This document shows positions 36,106-46,102 of a DNA stretch of 64,000 nt, one piece after another (position 1 is the stretch's first letter; each line of letters begins with the position of its first letter). The translations under genes and the position numbers were made by a program. The stretch covers positions 1-64,000 of the forward strand of contig CAVTJG010000007.1 of NCBI GenBank assembly GCA_963735025.1, in the 5' to 3' direction. Source of the stretch: JAABRB01 sp963735025 (GTDB lineage: Bacteria; Pseudomonadota; Gammaproteobacteria; Burkholderiales; SG8-39). Below the pieces are notes generated by a model. The model saw nothing but the letters and a program-made list of their open reading frames with translations. It was not told where the DNA came from and did not search any database.

Positions 36106-38017
36106 CGGACGTTTCATCTTCGGCCCCGAAGTGCTCATTCACGTCGCGCTGCTTGTTTCCACGCCTTTGCTGATTTTCGCCGGAGGGCCAAGTGGCGTGA
36201 CCTCGCTCTACCTGGTCAATGCAGTGATCGCGTACCTCTTTTATCGCAGCGCGGACGTCGCTCAACAGCGTCTTGCGACAGAGGAAACACACGCGCTGGA
36301 CAAGGTACGCCTCGCCATCGGGTTCTTTCTGGTGTTCCCGCTGTTCTTCCAACTCAAGGGCGGGGTCTATAACAATCCAGTCGTGGTCATGGATTCAGGG
36401 GGGCAACTCGCGACGCTGCCGCTACCCGTATCGATGCTCGCGTGTTTCGGGGGAATACTGATTCTCGCCGACTACCGTAACGCGACTCGAAGCGTCACGT
36501 TCATTTTCCTGTTCTTTGCGGCAATGCTTCTATCGCTTGTGGTCACGAAACCGGGAGGAGAACAATTCGACCAAGCCAACCTACTTCTCCTCATGCAGTA
36601 TCTGCTACCTACGTTCGGTCTGGTGCTCGGCGAGATCATCGAAACCGATCGAGTCAGGGGCGCGCGCGTACTAGAACGCGCGTTCTTCTGGGCGTGTGCG
36701 ACCATCATCCCCGCGCAACTCGTTGCGTCGTGGCTACAAGGCAAGGTGCTTCTCACGCACTGGCTTGGCGTTTTCTCGGTCTATCAACATCAGCAATTCG
36801 TCCCGGTCGTTCTCGCCTGTGCTGTGCTCGTCTCCGCCCCAGTCCTCAGGCGCACACCTGCATACCGCGCATGGATCATCCCTCTACTCGTCTTGTCTGC
36901 CATATATGCGTTTGCCGCCGCATCGATGCTAGCGATATTCATAGCCGGGATCGGACTCGTCGTATTCGGCGCTCGCGAGTTGCCGACGATTGGGACCAAA
37001 CGGGGCGTAGCCGTCGGTGCGGCGGTCCTACTGGCGGTTGGCGGAACGGCAATACTCGTTCTGCGGACGCCGGGCAACGAGCTGGGGCCGAAATTGGTGT
37101 CCCACGAAGTCCTTCAGGATGATTTCGACAGTAAATTCGGGACTCTCTGCACCCGTGACACCGCAGTTCGCCTGTCACCGCTTGCCACACCCGTGCAGCA
37201 AGGCTGGATGATTCGTGGGAAAGTTCCTTCCGCAGAGCGGGCGCTTATCGAGTGCAATGTTCAATCCGTGCAAAGCGGAGACATGTTGGTCGTTGAGGGG
37301 GAGATTCGCAGCGGCAGCGTGACCATCGGACTGCTCGCTGCGGGACCAACTCCCGTACTCAGCCGCGGAGTCGATCGGCCCGGGACGTTTCGAATCGAAA
37401 TGCATCCCGACGCCGGCCAATACCGAGCGGTGGTTTCGAGTGCGGGGCTGGAGGGAGCAGCGGTCGATGTCAGAATTGACCGTATCGTCTGGCGCCCGAC
37501 GATGTCGACCAGCCCTGTCCTTCGTGCAGGCAAGGTCCCTGAGGTGCTTGCGCGCAATCTCCCCTTGAATCTCGTGGAGCGCATCAGCGATTGGATGCTT
37601 TTTGGGGAGCCGGTCTTTTCGAGCCTGGAGTCCTTTCTGTTCGGCCACGCTCGTCCAATAGATCGCTCCATTCGAAGCAGCGCACATAACTACTATATCG
37701 ACCTCGCGTACAATTTCGGCACGGTCGCGCTCCTCCCGATTTTCGGTCTGATCGCCTATACAATGAGTCTTCTCTGGCTCCGCCGTCGCGAGTTCTGGAA
37801 GGACGATCGGCTCGGATGGATCGCCGCGATTGTGCTGTTCCTGGTTCTCGTCGACAGCAATTTTAAGGTGACGTTGCGCCAGCCCTACCCTGGAATCTTC
37901 TCCCTGTTCCTTTGGGGAGTACTGCTCGCACGGCTGAGAGCAACGAACTCCGTTGGGTCAGTGCGCGACGCGGGTGTCCAGGCGTCCGCGTTCACGGCAG
38001 GTGGCGCGAAAACGTGA
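35921..38017 (+). CDS. O-antigen polymerase/ligase-like membrane protein, joined to flippase C-terminus
   Basis: The open frame first encodes the missing flippase end (to about LFYRSADVAQQRLATEE) and then runs without a stop into a second membrane protein of ~570 residues. This has about ten helices (KVRLAIGFFLVFPLFFQL, LPVSMLACFGGILIL, VTFIFLFFAAMLLSLVV and others), a ~170-residue mostly soluble loop (about 37080-37600) with beta-like segments, and a late SSAHNYYIDLAYNFGTVALLPIFGL block. HNYYxDLxYNFG resembles the HN-containing signature of Wzy/WaaL-type enzymes. No standard start codon separates the two parts, so either a natural fusion exists or another indel hides a stop. Confidence 0.62.
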   Translation: MPSGARSESRSPSSAASVLAPAVLESLGKPRFFWLACGLSLVGGVVMVQAQRVRLRVLRFDDGRFIFGPEVLIHVALLVSTPLLIFAGGPSGVTSLYLVNAVIAYLFYRSADVAQQRLATEETHALDKVRLAIGFFLVFPLFFQLKGGVYNNPVVVMDSGGQLATLPLPVSMLACFGGILILADYRNATRSVTFIFLFFAAMLLSLVVTKPGGEQFDQANLLLLMQYLLPTFGLVLGEIIETDRVRGARVLERAFFWACATIIPAQLVASWLQGKVLLTHWLGVFSVYQHQQFVPVVLACAVLVSAPVLRRTPAYRAWIIPLLVLSAIYAFAAASMLAIFIAGIGLVVFGARELPTIGTKRGVAVGAAVLLAVGGTAILVLRTPGNELGPKLVSHEVLQDDFDSKFGTLCTRDTAVRLSPLATPVQQGWMIRGKVPSAERALIECNVQSVQSGDMLVVEGEIRSGSVTIGLLAAGPTPVLSRGVDRPGTFRIEMHPDAGQYRAVVSSAGLEGAAVDVRIDRIVWRPTMSTSPVLRAGKVPEVLARNLPLNLVERISDWMLFGEPVFSSLESFLFGHARPIDRSIRSSAHNYYIDLAYNFGTVALLPIFGLIAYTMSLLWLRRREFWKDDRLGWIAAIVLFLVLVDSNFKVTLRQPYPGIFSLFLWGVLLARLRATNSVGSVRDAGVQASAFTAGGAKT

Positions 38018-38809
38018 GCGGTCCCGCGCGCATCTCGATCTCCATTGTGAGTCATGGCCATTGCCGGCTGATCGCCAACCTGCTCGGCGATCTCGAACGT
38101 CACTCCGGCACAGAGTTAGAGGTGTTGTTGACGCTGAACATTCCAGAAAGCCTCCCGTTCGCCGGTACGGGTTTCCGCTTTCCTGTACGGGTCACGGAGA
38201 ACCCGTCGCCGAAAGGCTTTGGCGCAAACCACAATGCGGCATTTCAGCTCGGCCGATATCGAGCACTTCTGCGTCCTCAATCCCGACATCCGGATGCCGC
38301 AGGATCCATTCCCGGAGCTCGTGCGACGATTTCAGACCGGCACGGCCGGCGTGGTCGCGCCGCTCGTGAGAGATCCCGACGGTCAGGTCGAGACAAGTGC
38401 CCGGCGCTTCCCGACGCCATTCGGTGATCCTGCGAAAGGCGCTGCTCGGACCCGAGCCGGTTGACTACGGTGCTGGAGACGCCGATTCAATGCCCGACTG
38501 GGTTGGAGGTATGTTCATGCTCTTCACCCGGGACGCGTTCGCGCGGGTGGGCGGCTTCGACGAGCGGTATCACCTGTACTACGAGGACGTGGACCTGTGC
38601 GCGCGAATGCGGCTCGCCGGACGGGAGGTCGTCTTCTGCCCGACAGTCGAGATCGTTCATGCCGCCCGGCGAGAGAGCCACCGCAACCTGCGCTTTTTCG
38701 CATGGCATGTGCAGAGCATGTTGCGTTTCTTCCTGTCCGGGCCATTTCGGCGCCTCGTGCTCTTCGGAGGCAGGCGATCGGCCGCGCCGCCCCGGGCGCC
38801 GCGAGGTAG
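38014..38809 (+). pseudogene. Family 2 glycosyltransferase (rhamnosyltransferase-like), frameshifted
   Basis: GTG at 38014 overlaps the upstream TGA. First frame: ARISISIVSHGHCRLIANLL and NPSPKGFGANHNAAF (acceptor/donor N-terminal motifs). Second frame from ~38240: IEHFCVLNPDIRMPQDPF, with the NPD equivalent of the DXD metal site, and GVVAPLVRDPDGQVETSARRFPTPF. Third frame from ~38400: VDYGAGDADSMPDWVGGMFMLFTRDAF, GGFDERYHLYYEDVDLCARMRLAG, the ED-type catalytic region. The stop is taken as TAG 38807-38809, after a further shift. The corrected length of ~265 residues fits the family. Cytoplasmic side of the inner membrane. Confidence 0.72.
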
Positions 38810-38813
38810 TCAA

Positions 38814-39892
38814 GTGCGATCTGCAGGATCGTCGCGCACGGCGTCGCACCGGAACAATTTCGACCTTCTGCGGTTCGCCTTCGCGTTCATGGTTTTCCTG
38901 TATCATGCGCACGTGCTCTCGGGCAGGCCCGGAGCTCGCCGGGCTCTCGCGCTGGCTTTCAGCCGACCTTGCCGTCAAGTCGTTTTTCGTCGTGAGCGGA
39001 TTTCTCGTTTTCATGAGCTATCGAGAACTCCGCTTCCGTCGGAGATTACGCTTCGAAGCGCTTTCGGCGCATCTATCCCGCCTACTTTGCCGTGGTCGCA
39101 TGTTGTCGCACTTGGCGGGCGTGCTGATCACGACAGCTCCGCCGGGCGAGTATTTCTCGGCGCGCGTGGCTACGGTACGTCGCGGCTAATCTGGCATTTC
39201 TGAATTTTCTCGCCCCCGAGCTGCCGGGCGTGTTCCAGGGTAATCCGTCGCACGCAGTAAACGGCGCGCTCTGGACGCTGAAGATCGAGGTGATGTTCTA
39301 CGTCGCGGTGCCGGTGATCGCCATTCCTTTGCATTCGAATTGGTCGTTGGCAGGTGCTGACGGCGCTCTACGTGCTTTCGGTGGCCTATGCATTCGGCAT
39401 GGAGTTCCTCGCCCGCGAGACTGGGCGTGAGCTCTATGCCAGCTCGGCCGCCAGCTCCCTGGACAGCTGAGCTACTTTCTGGCGGGCGCCGCGTGCTATT
39501 ACTTTTCCGATGCTCTTCGCGCGGCACTGGCGCTGGGGCGTTCCCGGTCGCTCTTGTGATCCTCTTCGTCCCGCTCCCGCACGCGCTCGACGCCGCATTG
39601 GAGCCCGCTGCACTCGGCGTACTCGTCACGTATCTTGCTGTCGGGGCGCGTTACCTCGGGAATTTCGGGCGATACGGCGACTTCTCGTACGGCATCTACA
39701 TCATCCACTTTCCCGTGCTGCAGACGCTCATCGGCTTTGGGCTGTTCGAGAGGAATGCCTATCTGGGACTCGGTGTCGCCACGGTACTCGTTCTCGGTGC
39801 CGCGCTCGCATCGTGGCATCTGGTCGAGAAACCGTTCCTCAGGAAATCCTCTCACTACGTGGTCGCGGAGCGGTTACCCGAACAGAGCTTGA
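38814..39892 (+). pseudogene. Acyltransferase 3 family (OafA-like) membrane protein, frameshifted
   Basis: GTG 38814 opens MRSAGSSRTASHRNNFDLLRFAFAFMVFLYHAHVLSG, the typical start of acyltransferase-3 proteins with the catalytic-type H in LYHAH. Later pieces in other frames are LAVKSFFVVSGFLVFMSYREL, GNPSHAVNGALWTLKIEVMFYVAVPVIA (the WTLxxEVxFY signature) and GDFSYGIYIIHFPVLQTLIGFG, ending LVEKPFLRKSS. At least four indels interrupt it. The end (TGA 39890-39892) is a best guess because the frame runs into the next gene. It probably O-acetylates the polysaccharide. The corrected length of ~359 residues is normal. Confidence 0.7.
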
Positions 39893-39894
39893 TC

Positions 39895-40901
39895 ATGACG
39901 AGTGACGCTACCCGGAGTCCGCCAGTGCTCGTCACCGGAGCCAACGGCTTCGTCGGCACCGCGTTGTGTCGCGCACTGCTCGAGAAAGGTCGTGCCGTAC
40001 GCGCGGCAGTGCGCGGCGTGCGTCCCGCGACGCGCTGCAAGCCACATTCCCCGGCCTGCCTTGCATCGAACGTCGGCGACATCGCTCCCGACACCGATTG
40101 GACGCAGTGCACTCGAGGGATGCGTCGCAGTCGTGCATCTCGCCGCCGAGTCCACATGATGCAGCGATACCGCCACCGATCCGCTGGCCGAATTTCGCCG
40201 CGTCAACTGCGATGCGACGCGGCATCTGCTCGAGTCCGCGGTGCGAGCCGGCGTTCGGCGTTTCGTCTTTCTCAGCACGATCAAGGTGCAACGGCGAAAG
40301 TCGACGCGGCGTCGGCTTCACGGAGACCGATCCGCCCGCGCCGGAGGATCCCTATGCGGTCTCGAAGTGGGAAGCGGAGCAGGCGATCGCGGAGGCCGCG
40401 TCCGCCGGCAGGACTCGAATACGTGATCCTGAGGCCGCCGCTCGTCTACGGACCGGGGGTCGGGGCGAACTTCCTGCGAGTGCTTCAGGCCGTGGACCGC
40501 GGCGATCCCGTCGCGCTCGGGTCGGTCCGCAATCGGCGCAGCCTGCTCTACGTCGGCAATCTCGCCGACGCGATCGTCGACCTGCCTCGATCATCCGGCC
40601 GCGGCCGGCAAGACGTTCTTGCTCGCGGACGAGCGAGGACCTGTCGACGCCCGAGCTGTTCCAGCGCGTCGGTGCGGCGCTGGAGCGTCCCGCACGCCTC
40701 CTCAAGGTACCGCTCGTCGCCCTCCGGCTCGGCGCTTTGCTTCTCGGTCGCGGCCCCGACTACGCGCGGATCACGGGCGATCTGGTCGTGGACTCGAGTG
40801 CGATCCGGCACGCGCTCGGTTGGAAGCCGCCCTACACCGTGCAGGACGGGCTCGCGCAAACGGCTCGCTGGTATCTGACCGCAGCGAAAGGCGGGCAGTG
40901 A
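39895..40901 (+). pseudogene. NAD-dependent epimerase/reductase (WbpV-like SDR), frameshifted
   Basis: ATG 39895 gives MTSDATRSPPVLVTGANGFVGTALCRALLEKG. Pieces in other frames: LEGCVAVVHLAAEST, FRRVNCDATRHLLESAVRAGVRRFVFLSTIKV, TETDPPAPEDPYAVSKWEAEQAI (YxxxK), LEYVILRPPLVYGPGVGANFL, SVRNRRSLLYVGNLADAIVD and DLVVDSSAIRHALGWKPPYTVQDGL up to TGA 40899-40901. At least five indels. The VSKWEAEQAI...YGPGVGANF pattern and its place near WbpL- and WbpM-like genes fit the WbpV/WreQ-type C4 reductases or epimerases of QuiNAc/FucNAc pathways. Which activity cannot be settled by eye. Confidence 0.7.
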
Positions 40902-41734
40902 TAAACCATCGAGCGCGGCACGCGTTCGCGAACATGCTGCGGCGGGCGCGGCTGCTTAGCCTCGCCGACTCCATGCTCTACCTGTGGAAAATGGCCAGGA
41001 GCTTCCCTTCGAATGTCCGGTTCCGGTCGGCACACCCCGTGTTCGCGACCCCGCCGTCGCAGCTGGCCTTCGACGCGTACGGCTACGTGGACCACGCCGT
41101 CTACTACGAGCGGGGCGAGCGCGACGCGCGGCTTATTGCCGACATCGTCAATCGTGAGGTCGCGGGTGAACGCGTGCGAATCTGTGAATGGGGGTGCGGG
41201 CCGGCGCGCGTGATCCGCCATCTTCGTCGGTTTCTGCAGCACGAGCACGCGGAACTGTTCGGCACCGACTACAATTCGAAGACGATTTCCTGGTGCCGCA
41301 GCCATATCGAAGGCGTCTCGTTCCTGCCAAATCGACTCGCCCCACCGCTTCCGTTCGATGCGGCACACTTCGATTGTGTCTACGTGCTCTCCGTATTCAC
41401 CCACCTGTCGGAGGCGATGCACTTCGAGTGGATCCGGGAGCTCCGCCGAATCGTCCGCCCGGGTGGCATCGTGATCCTGACCACGCACAGCGACGCGGCG
41501 GTCAATCGCCTCCAAGGCGATGAGCTGACGCGATACAACGCGGGAAATCTCGTCGTCCGGGGACAGGTGCAGGAAGGGAAAAAGTGGTATCTCGCGTATC
41601 AACCGCCGCCATTCATGCGGAACGAACTGCTTGCGGGCTGGGACGTGATCTCACACCTCCCGAAGCAGTTCTTCGGTACCCAGGATGCCTGGGTTGCCCG
41701 GCGGCAACTTGATGCGCCGACAGACGTGCGCTAA
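40898..41734 (+). CDS. SAM-dependent methyltransferase (class I)
   Basis: A 278-residue protein; GTG 40898 overlaps the upstream TGA (GTGA). RICEWGCGPARVIRHLRRFL is motif I (EWGCGPAR), LFGTDYNSKTISWCRSH motif II, and FDCVYVLSVFTHLSEAMHFEWIRELRRIVRPGGIVILTTH motifs IV-VI. This intact gene sits in the middle of the most frameshift-rich segment. An N-terminal ~60 residues with basic and aromatic residues is unassigned. It likely methylates a polysaccharide component. Confidence 0.85.
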   Translation: MINHRARHAFANMLRRARLLSLADSMLYLWKMARSFPSNVRFRSAHPVFATPPSQLAFDAYGYVDHAVYYERGERDARLIADIVNREVAGERVRICEWGCGPARVIRHLRRFLQHEHAELFGTDYNSKTISWCRSHIEGVSFLPNRLAPPLPFDAAHFDCVYVLSVFTHLSEAMHFEWIRELRRIVRPGGIVILTTHSDAAVNRLQGDELTRYNAGNLVVRGQVQEGKKWYLAYQPPPFMRNELLAGWDVISHLPKQFFGTQDAWVARRQLDAPTDVR

Positions 41735-41750
41735 GGAAGCTCTGATCAAG

Positions 41751-41824
41751 TCATACCCGCGCAGGCGGGAATCCAGCAAGCCTCACAGCGTGCTCGGTCT
41801 GGATTCCCGCCTGCGCGGGTATGA
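41751..41824. repeat. Perfect 26-bp inverted repeat (dRS3-like palindromic element)
   Basis: Arms at 41751-41776 and 41799-41824 are exact reverse complements, separated by 22 bp. The core carries the GGAATCC/ATTCCCGC words seen again near 51.26, 51.31, 59.16 and 59.21 kb. It follows the methyltransferase stop by 16 bp, so as RNA it could act as a terminator or stability element. It also resembles a miniature mobile repeat. No gene lies between here and the next entry. Confidence 0.8.
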
Positions 41825-41957
41825 CGGGCATTCACAGATCTTCCCTAATGGGCTCGCGCTTCGCCCGAGCGCAGCGGGCTTCGCGGCGCGCGGAGGTAGA
41901 ATCGGGCGAACCGTTCATGCCGGGCGCAGAGCTTGCCGACCCCCTTGCCGTACGCGT

Positions 41958-42932
41958 ATGCGTTCCCCTGTCGTTGCGGCCGCAGCCTTTGCGCTGATGG
42001 CGTGGATGCTTGGGCCGCACGGCCTCGGGCTGCCCGCTCGATCAGCCGAACGAACGATCGCTGCATGAGACACCCGTGCCGCGCACCGGCGGTCTTGCGG
42101 TCATGCTCGCAGTCATGGTCGGCGGGCATTGCGCTCGGTGCGCCATGGGTCACACTCGGGTGCGCGCTTGGGCTGGCGATCGTGTCGTTCGTGGACGATA
42201 GAGGCGGGTTGCCGGCGAAGAGTCCGATTTCCTGGCGCAGGCGGTCGCTGCCGCGATCTGGCTGCGGCATTGCACATGCCCGACACGCCGCTCTGGCTTC
42301 TCGCCGTTGCTCTTTCTTGCAATCGTCTGGGTGACCAACCTATACAACTTCATGGACGGCATGGACGGGCTCGCCGGGGGAATGGCGGTGTTCGGTTTCG
42401 GCGCATACGCGGTCGCTTACTGGGCCGGCGGTCATGTCGCAGTCCGGCACTGTTCGCGGCGAGCATCGCCGCGGTTGCCCTTGCCTTCCTGCGCTTCAAC
42501 TTTCATCCTGCGCGGATGTTCATGGGCGACGTCGGCTCGATTCCGCTCGGGTTTCTCGCCGCAGTCATCGGCATCGAGGGCTGGCGAGACGGTGTCTGGC
42601 CCGTCTGGTTCCCGGTTGCTGTGTTTTCGCCGTTCATCTTCGACGCCACCTTCACATTGACTGCGGCGCGCGATGCGCGGTGAGCGCGTCTGGCAAGCGC
42701 ATCGGTCGCACTACTATCAGCGACTCGTTCAGCTCGGCTGGGGTCATCGCAATACCGCGCTCGCCGAGTATGTGTTGATGGCGGCTTGCGCGGCGGTCGC
42801 GCTTGCTGCGCACCGCGCGCCGCTCGCAGTCCAGGTTGCCGTGTGCGTGATCGGGCGCGATTGCCTACGCGGCAATTGCAGTGGTCGTCGACGGCGCATG
42901 GCGCCGACACCGCGGCGAGAACGCAGGCGTGA
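41958..42932 (+). pseudogene. Undecaprenyl-phosphate sugar-1-phosphate transferase (WbpL/WecA family), frameshifted
   Basis: Readable blocks in several frames: LDQPNERSLHETPVPRTGG (cytoplasmic loop with the PNxRSxHxxPxPRxGG motif), VWVTNLYNFMDGMDGLAGG (the NFMDGxDG metal-binding motif), FNFHPARMFMGDVGSIPLGFL (the FMGDVGS motif) and a C-terminal SHYYQRLVQLGWGH. These identify the MraY/WecA superfamily, WbpL-like branch, which starts O-unit assembly by loading a HexNAc-1-phosphate on undecaprenyl phosphate. The start at ATG 41958 is a guess. The stop TGA 42930-42932 overlaps the ATG of the next gene (TGATG). At least four indels. Confidence 0.8.
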
Positions 42933-44797
42933 TGAAGGTCCCGAACTGGCGGAACGTCGTCGCGCTGGTCCATGACCTCGGCGCCGCTGCATTCGCCTGG
43001 GTGCTGGCCTATCTGCTGCGACTGAACTTCGAGCTCTATTACCCCTACAGGGAAGGCATGTGGCGGGACCTCGTATGGATCTGCCCCTTCAGGGCGTGAT
43101 CTTCTGGCGCCTGCGGATGTACCGCGGCCTCTGGCGCTACGCCAGCCTTCCCGATCTGCGGCGCATGCTGGTCGCTATCGGGCTGGGAGCGATGGCGATC
43201 GCATTGGTGGTCGCCCTTTTTCGTCTTGCTTACGTGCCGCGATCGGTGTTGATCCTTTATCCGATCCTGCTCGCCGTCTTCATGGGCGGCAGTCGCGTCA
43301 CCTACCGGGCATGGAAGGAAGGTCACCTCACGCGGCTCTCGGATGCCAAGGCCAAGCACGTCGTCATTCTTGGCGCCGGAAGCGCCGCCGCGGATCTCCT
43401 CAAGGGGCTCGGCCGCAATCCCGACTGGCAGTTCATCGGCCTCCTCGACGACAACCCGGCTTTGCTGAGGCGCGAGATTCACGGACTGCGGGTGCTGGGT
43501 CCGCTCGACGCGCTTGCCGGACGATTGCCGCCGACCGCGGGGTGGATCTCGCAATCATTGCGATGCCGCGTGCGACTCACCGGGTACGCCGCCGCGCGCT
43601 CGAGTTGTGCACCAAGGCAGGCGTCGCGGCGCTGACCGTGCCTTCTTACGAGGATCTCGTGAGCGGCAAAGTCACCGTGTCGCAGTTGCGACCGATCGAG
43701 CTGGACGATCTCCTCGGCCGCGATCCGGTGGATCTGGACACCGGGGGGCTCGCAGACTGGCTGCGCGGCAAGACGGTGATGGTCACCGGGGCCGGCGGCT
43801 CGATTGGGGCGGAGCTGACGCGGCAGATTCTGCGATTCGAGCCGGCCTGCCTGGTGGCCTTCGAGACGAGCGAGCTTGCGCTCTACACGCTCGAGCAGGA
43901 GCTCGGTGAAAACGCGCGGCGTCGACCCGCATGGCCTACGTGATCGGCGACGTCAAGAGCCGCCGTCGCCTGGACGAGGTGTTTCGCGCCTACCGGCCAG
44001 CGTGGTGTTCCACGCCGCCGCCTACAAGCACGTGCCGCTGATGGAAGAGACGAACGCCTGGGAGGCCGTGCAGAACAACTCCCTGGGCACCTGGCGCGCT
44101 CGCACAGGCCGCCATCGCACATGGCGTCGAGAAGTTCGTGCTCGTCTCCACCGACAAGGCGGTCAATCCGACCAACGTGATGGGCGCGAGCAAGCGGCTC
44201 GCCGAAATGCTCTGCCGAGGGCTGCCCAACGAGCAAACACGCAGTTCGTGGCAGTGCGATTCGGCAACGTGCTCGGCTCTACCGGCAGCGTGATCCCGAA
44301 GTTCCACAAGCAGATTGCCGAAGGGGGCCCGGTGACGGTGACGCACCCCGAGATCCGCCGTTATCTTCATGTCGATTCCCGAAGCCGCGCAGCTCGTCCT
44401 GCAAGCCGGCTTGATGGGCCAAGGCGGGGAGATGTTCGTGCTCGACATGGGCGAGCCGGTAAAGATCGTCGACCTCGCGCGTGATCTCATCCGCCTTTCG
44501 GGCATACGCCGAGGACGACATCAGAGATCGAGTTCACCGGACTGCGCCCCGGCGAAAAGCTATACGAGGAGCTGCTCGCCGAGCGACGAGACGACCGCGC
44601 CGACGCCTCATCCGAAGCTTCGCATCATGAAGGCGGACAACGCACCTTCACGGAAGTTCGTGGATGACGCCGTGCGCTGGCTCGAGCAGGACGCACAAGT
44701 CTCCGACAGCGACGTGCGTGCCGGGCTTGCTGCAAGGATACCGGAGTACTTACCGGCCGACCGGGACAGATCTGCGTCACGCACCGCGGCAGGTTGA
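42932..44797 (+). pseudogene. UDP-HexNAc 4,6-dehydratase, WbpM/CapD-like membrane protein, frameshifted
   Basis: ATG 42932: MKVPNWRNVVALVHDLGAAAFAWVLAYLLR begins the four-helix membrane region, continued in other frames by VIFWRLRMYRGLWRYASLPDL. Then HVVILGAGSAAADLLKGL (first Rossmann domain), VMVTGAGGSIGAELTRQIL (NAD motif of the catalytic domain), VVFHAAAYKHVPLMEETNAWEA, KFVLVSTDKAVNPTNVMGASKRLAE (modified TDKA...MGASKR catalytic region) and FVAVRFGNVLGSTGSVIPKF. The end DDAVRWLEQDAQVSDSDV stops at 44797. Corrected length ~620 residues equals WbpM/FlaA1-long-type enzymes. It supplies the 4-keto-6-deoxy precursor for QuiNAc or FucNAc, consistent with the WbpL- and WbpV-like neighbours. Confidence 0.82.
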
Positions 44798-44818
44798 ACG
44801 AGGAACATTCACGATCTC

Positions 44819-45922
44819 ATGAAACAGAGCGCGCTCAAGACCTCGGTCTTCTGGCTGATCCTGTTGAGTGTTCCGGTGCTGTTCTGCGCGTTGCTATTCA
44901 TCGGGTGGTACGCGTACGGGATGCTGCGATTCAATGCATTCTTCTGTGGAACGTTTGCGCAGCTGGATCCCGTCATAGGCTGGGTGCTGAAGCCCCGCGC
45001 ACAGAGTTGCATGGGGGTGCATGCCCCATTTCACCCGAGCGATGTCTACTACAAGATCCCGGTCTACACGGACGAGAACGGATTTCGATCGCAAACGCCC
45101 GGAGAGACCACTCCAAGAAACGCGATCATTGCAATCGGAGATTCGCAGAGCTTTGGATACATGCTTCCTTTCTCGGAGAGCTACCCAGGACATCTGCGCG
45201 CCATTCAAGACAGGCCCGTTGTCAACATGGCGAGCCCCGCCTACGGGGGAGCTCAATCGGTTCTGCTTGCGCGCCGGTGGTTCAAACGCCTGGAACCCGC
45301 GGCATTCGTCTACTGGGAAACCGGTTTTTGGGAGAGGGGGGTCTGCAAGGGAGAAACACGACCCACGAGAATCCTCAAACCGTGTTATTGGGTGCGGCCC
45401 GACGGACGCGCCGAACTGATCGCGCCTCCGGATGGATACGTCCTCGAGCGTGCTGCCTGGGGCATGCGGCCCGGAGGAATGCTTGGCGCGGGAGAATTGA
45501 CATGGACCTACTTCCTGATCTCGCGCCCGATAACGAAGTTGCACCAGATATTCGTTCGGATAGGACTGGCGAACGGGATGCCGGATGATTTCCGCGTTGT
45601 TGCCATGGACGCAAAGCCGGCGCGGCAAGCTTTGCTCCATGATCTTGCCGCTCTTGCTCGAGAAGCGCGCGCCCCATTGGTCCTGATAGACCAGCATGGT
45701 GTGTATCGCGATTACTTGCCGACGCTTTCGAGAGAGGAATCAACGTACGTGCACTACGTCGGTAAGGAAGAATGGAATTCGGCGGTCGAGATTCCGTCCT
45801 CCAAGCTCCCGCCAGACCAGCAAAGAGTGCCGCATGACGGTCACTACGGAAGCGGTGTGCAACGCATCATCGCCGAACTTATCAATTCAAAACTTGCGAA
45901 AAGTCCGACTCCTCGAGAGTAG
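44819..45922 (+). CDS. Membrane-anchored SGNH/GDSL-hydrolase-like protein
   Basis: A 367-residue protein with an uncleaved N-terminal anchor (TSVFWLILLSVPVLFCALLFIGWYAYGM) and a periplasm-facing domain. IIAIGDSQSFGYML holds the block I GDS motif, with Gly-Asp-Ser-Gln, and a downstream DQHG and final HDGHYGSG (possible catalytic Asp/His region) fit SGNH hydrolases. Similar proteins are found near polysaccharide genes as O-acetyl transferases or esterases. ATG 44819 lies 22 bp after the WbpM-like gene. Function is inferred. Confidence 0.65.
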   Translation: MKQSALKTSVFWLILLSVPVLFCALLFIGWYAYGMLRFNAFFCGTFAQLDPVIGWVLKPRAQSCMGVHAPFHPSDVYYKIPVYTDENGFRSQTPGETTPRNAIIAIGDSQSFGYMLPFSESYPGHLRAIQDRPVVNMASPAYGGAQSVLLARRWFKRLEPAAFVYWETGFWERGVCKGETRPTRILKPCYWVRPDGRAELIAPPDGYVLERAAWGMRPGGMLGAGELTWTYFLISRPITKLHQIFVRIGLANGMPDDFRVVAMDAKPARQALLHDLAALAREARAPLVLIDQHGVYRDYLPTLSREESTYVHYVGKEEWNSAVEIPSSKLPPDQQRVPHDGHYGSGVQRIIAELINSKLAKSPTPRE

Positions 45923-46102
45923 GTATAAGTTCGAGCCGCTCGCGCGATTCGTGGCTCCGGATTGCTCATCCCAGAGGCTGGTCGAAGCAAGCTGCATAGC
46001 CGTGGCGCCGATGAGCGTCGTAAGCGAAGCCGGGATAAACTAAGCGTCCTGCCGACCTCTGCGGCGCTTTGAAGCCACTTCATAGTATTTCGCGATATTG
46101 GG
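45923..46102. other. Intergenic stretch before the SxtJ-like gene; nothing recognised
   Basis: 180 bp between the SGNH-like gene and the SxtJ-like gene. No ORF with coding character, no clear terminator with a T-run, and no known RNA motif were seen. It probably holds the promoter of the carbamoyltransferase group. Confidence 0.3.
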
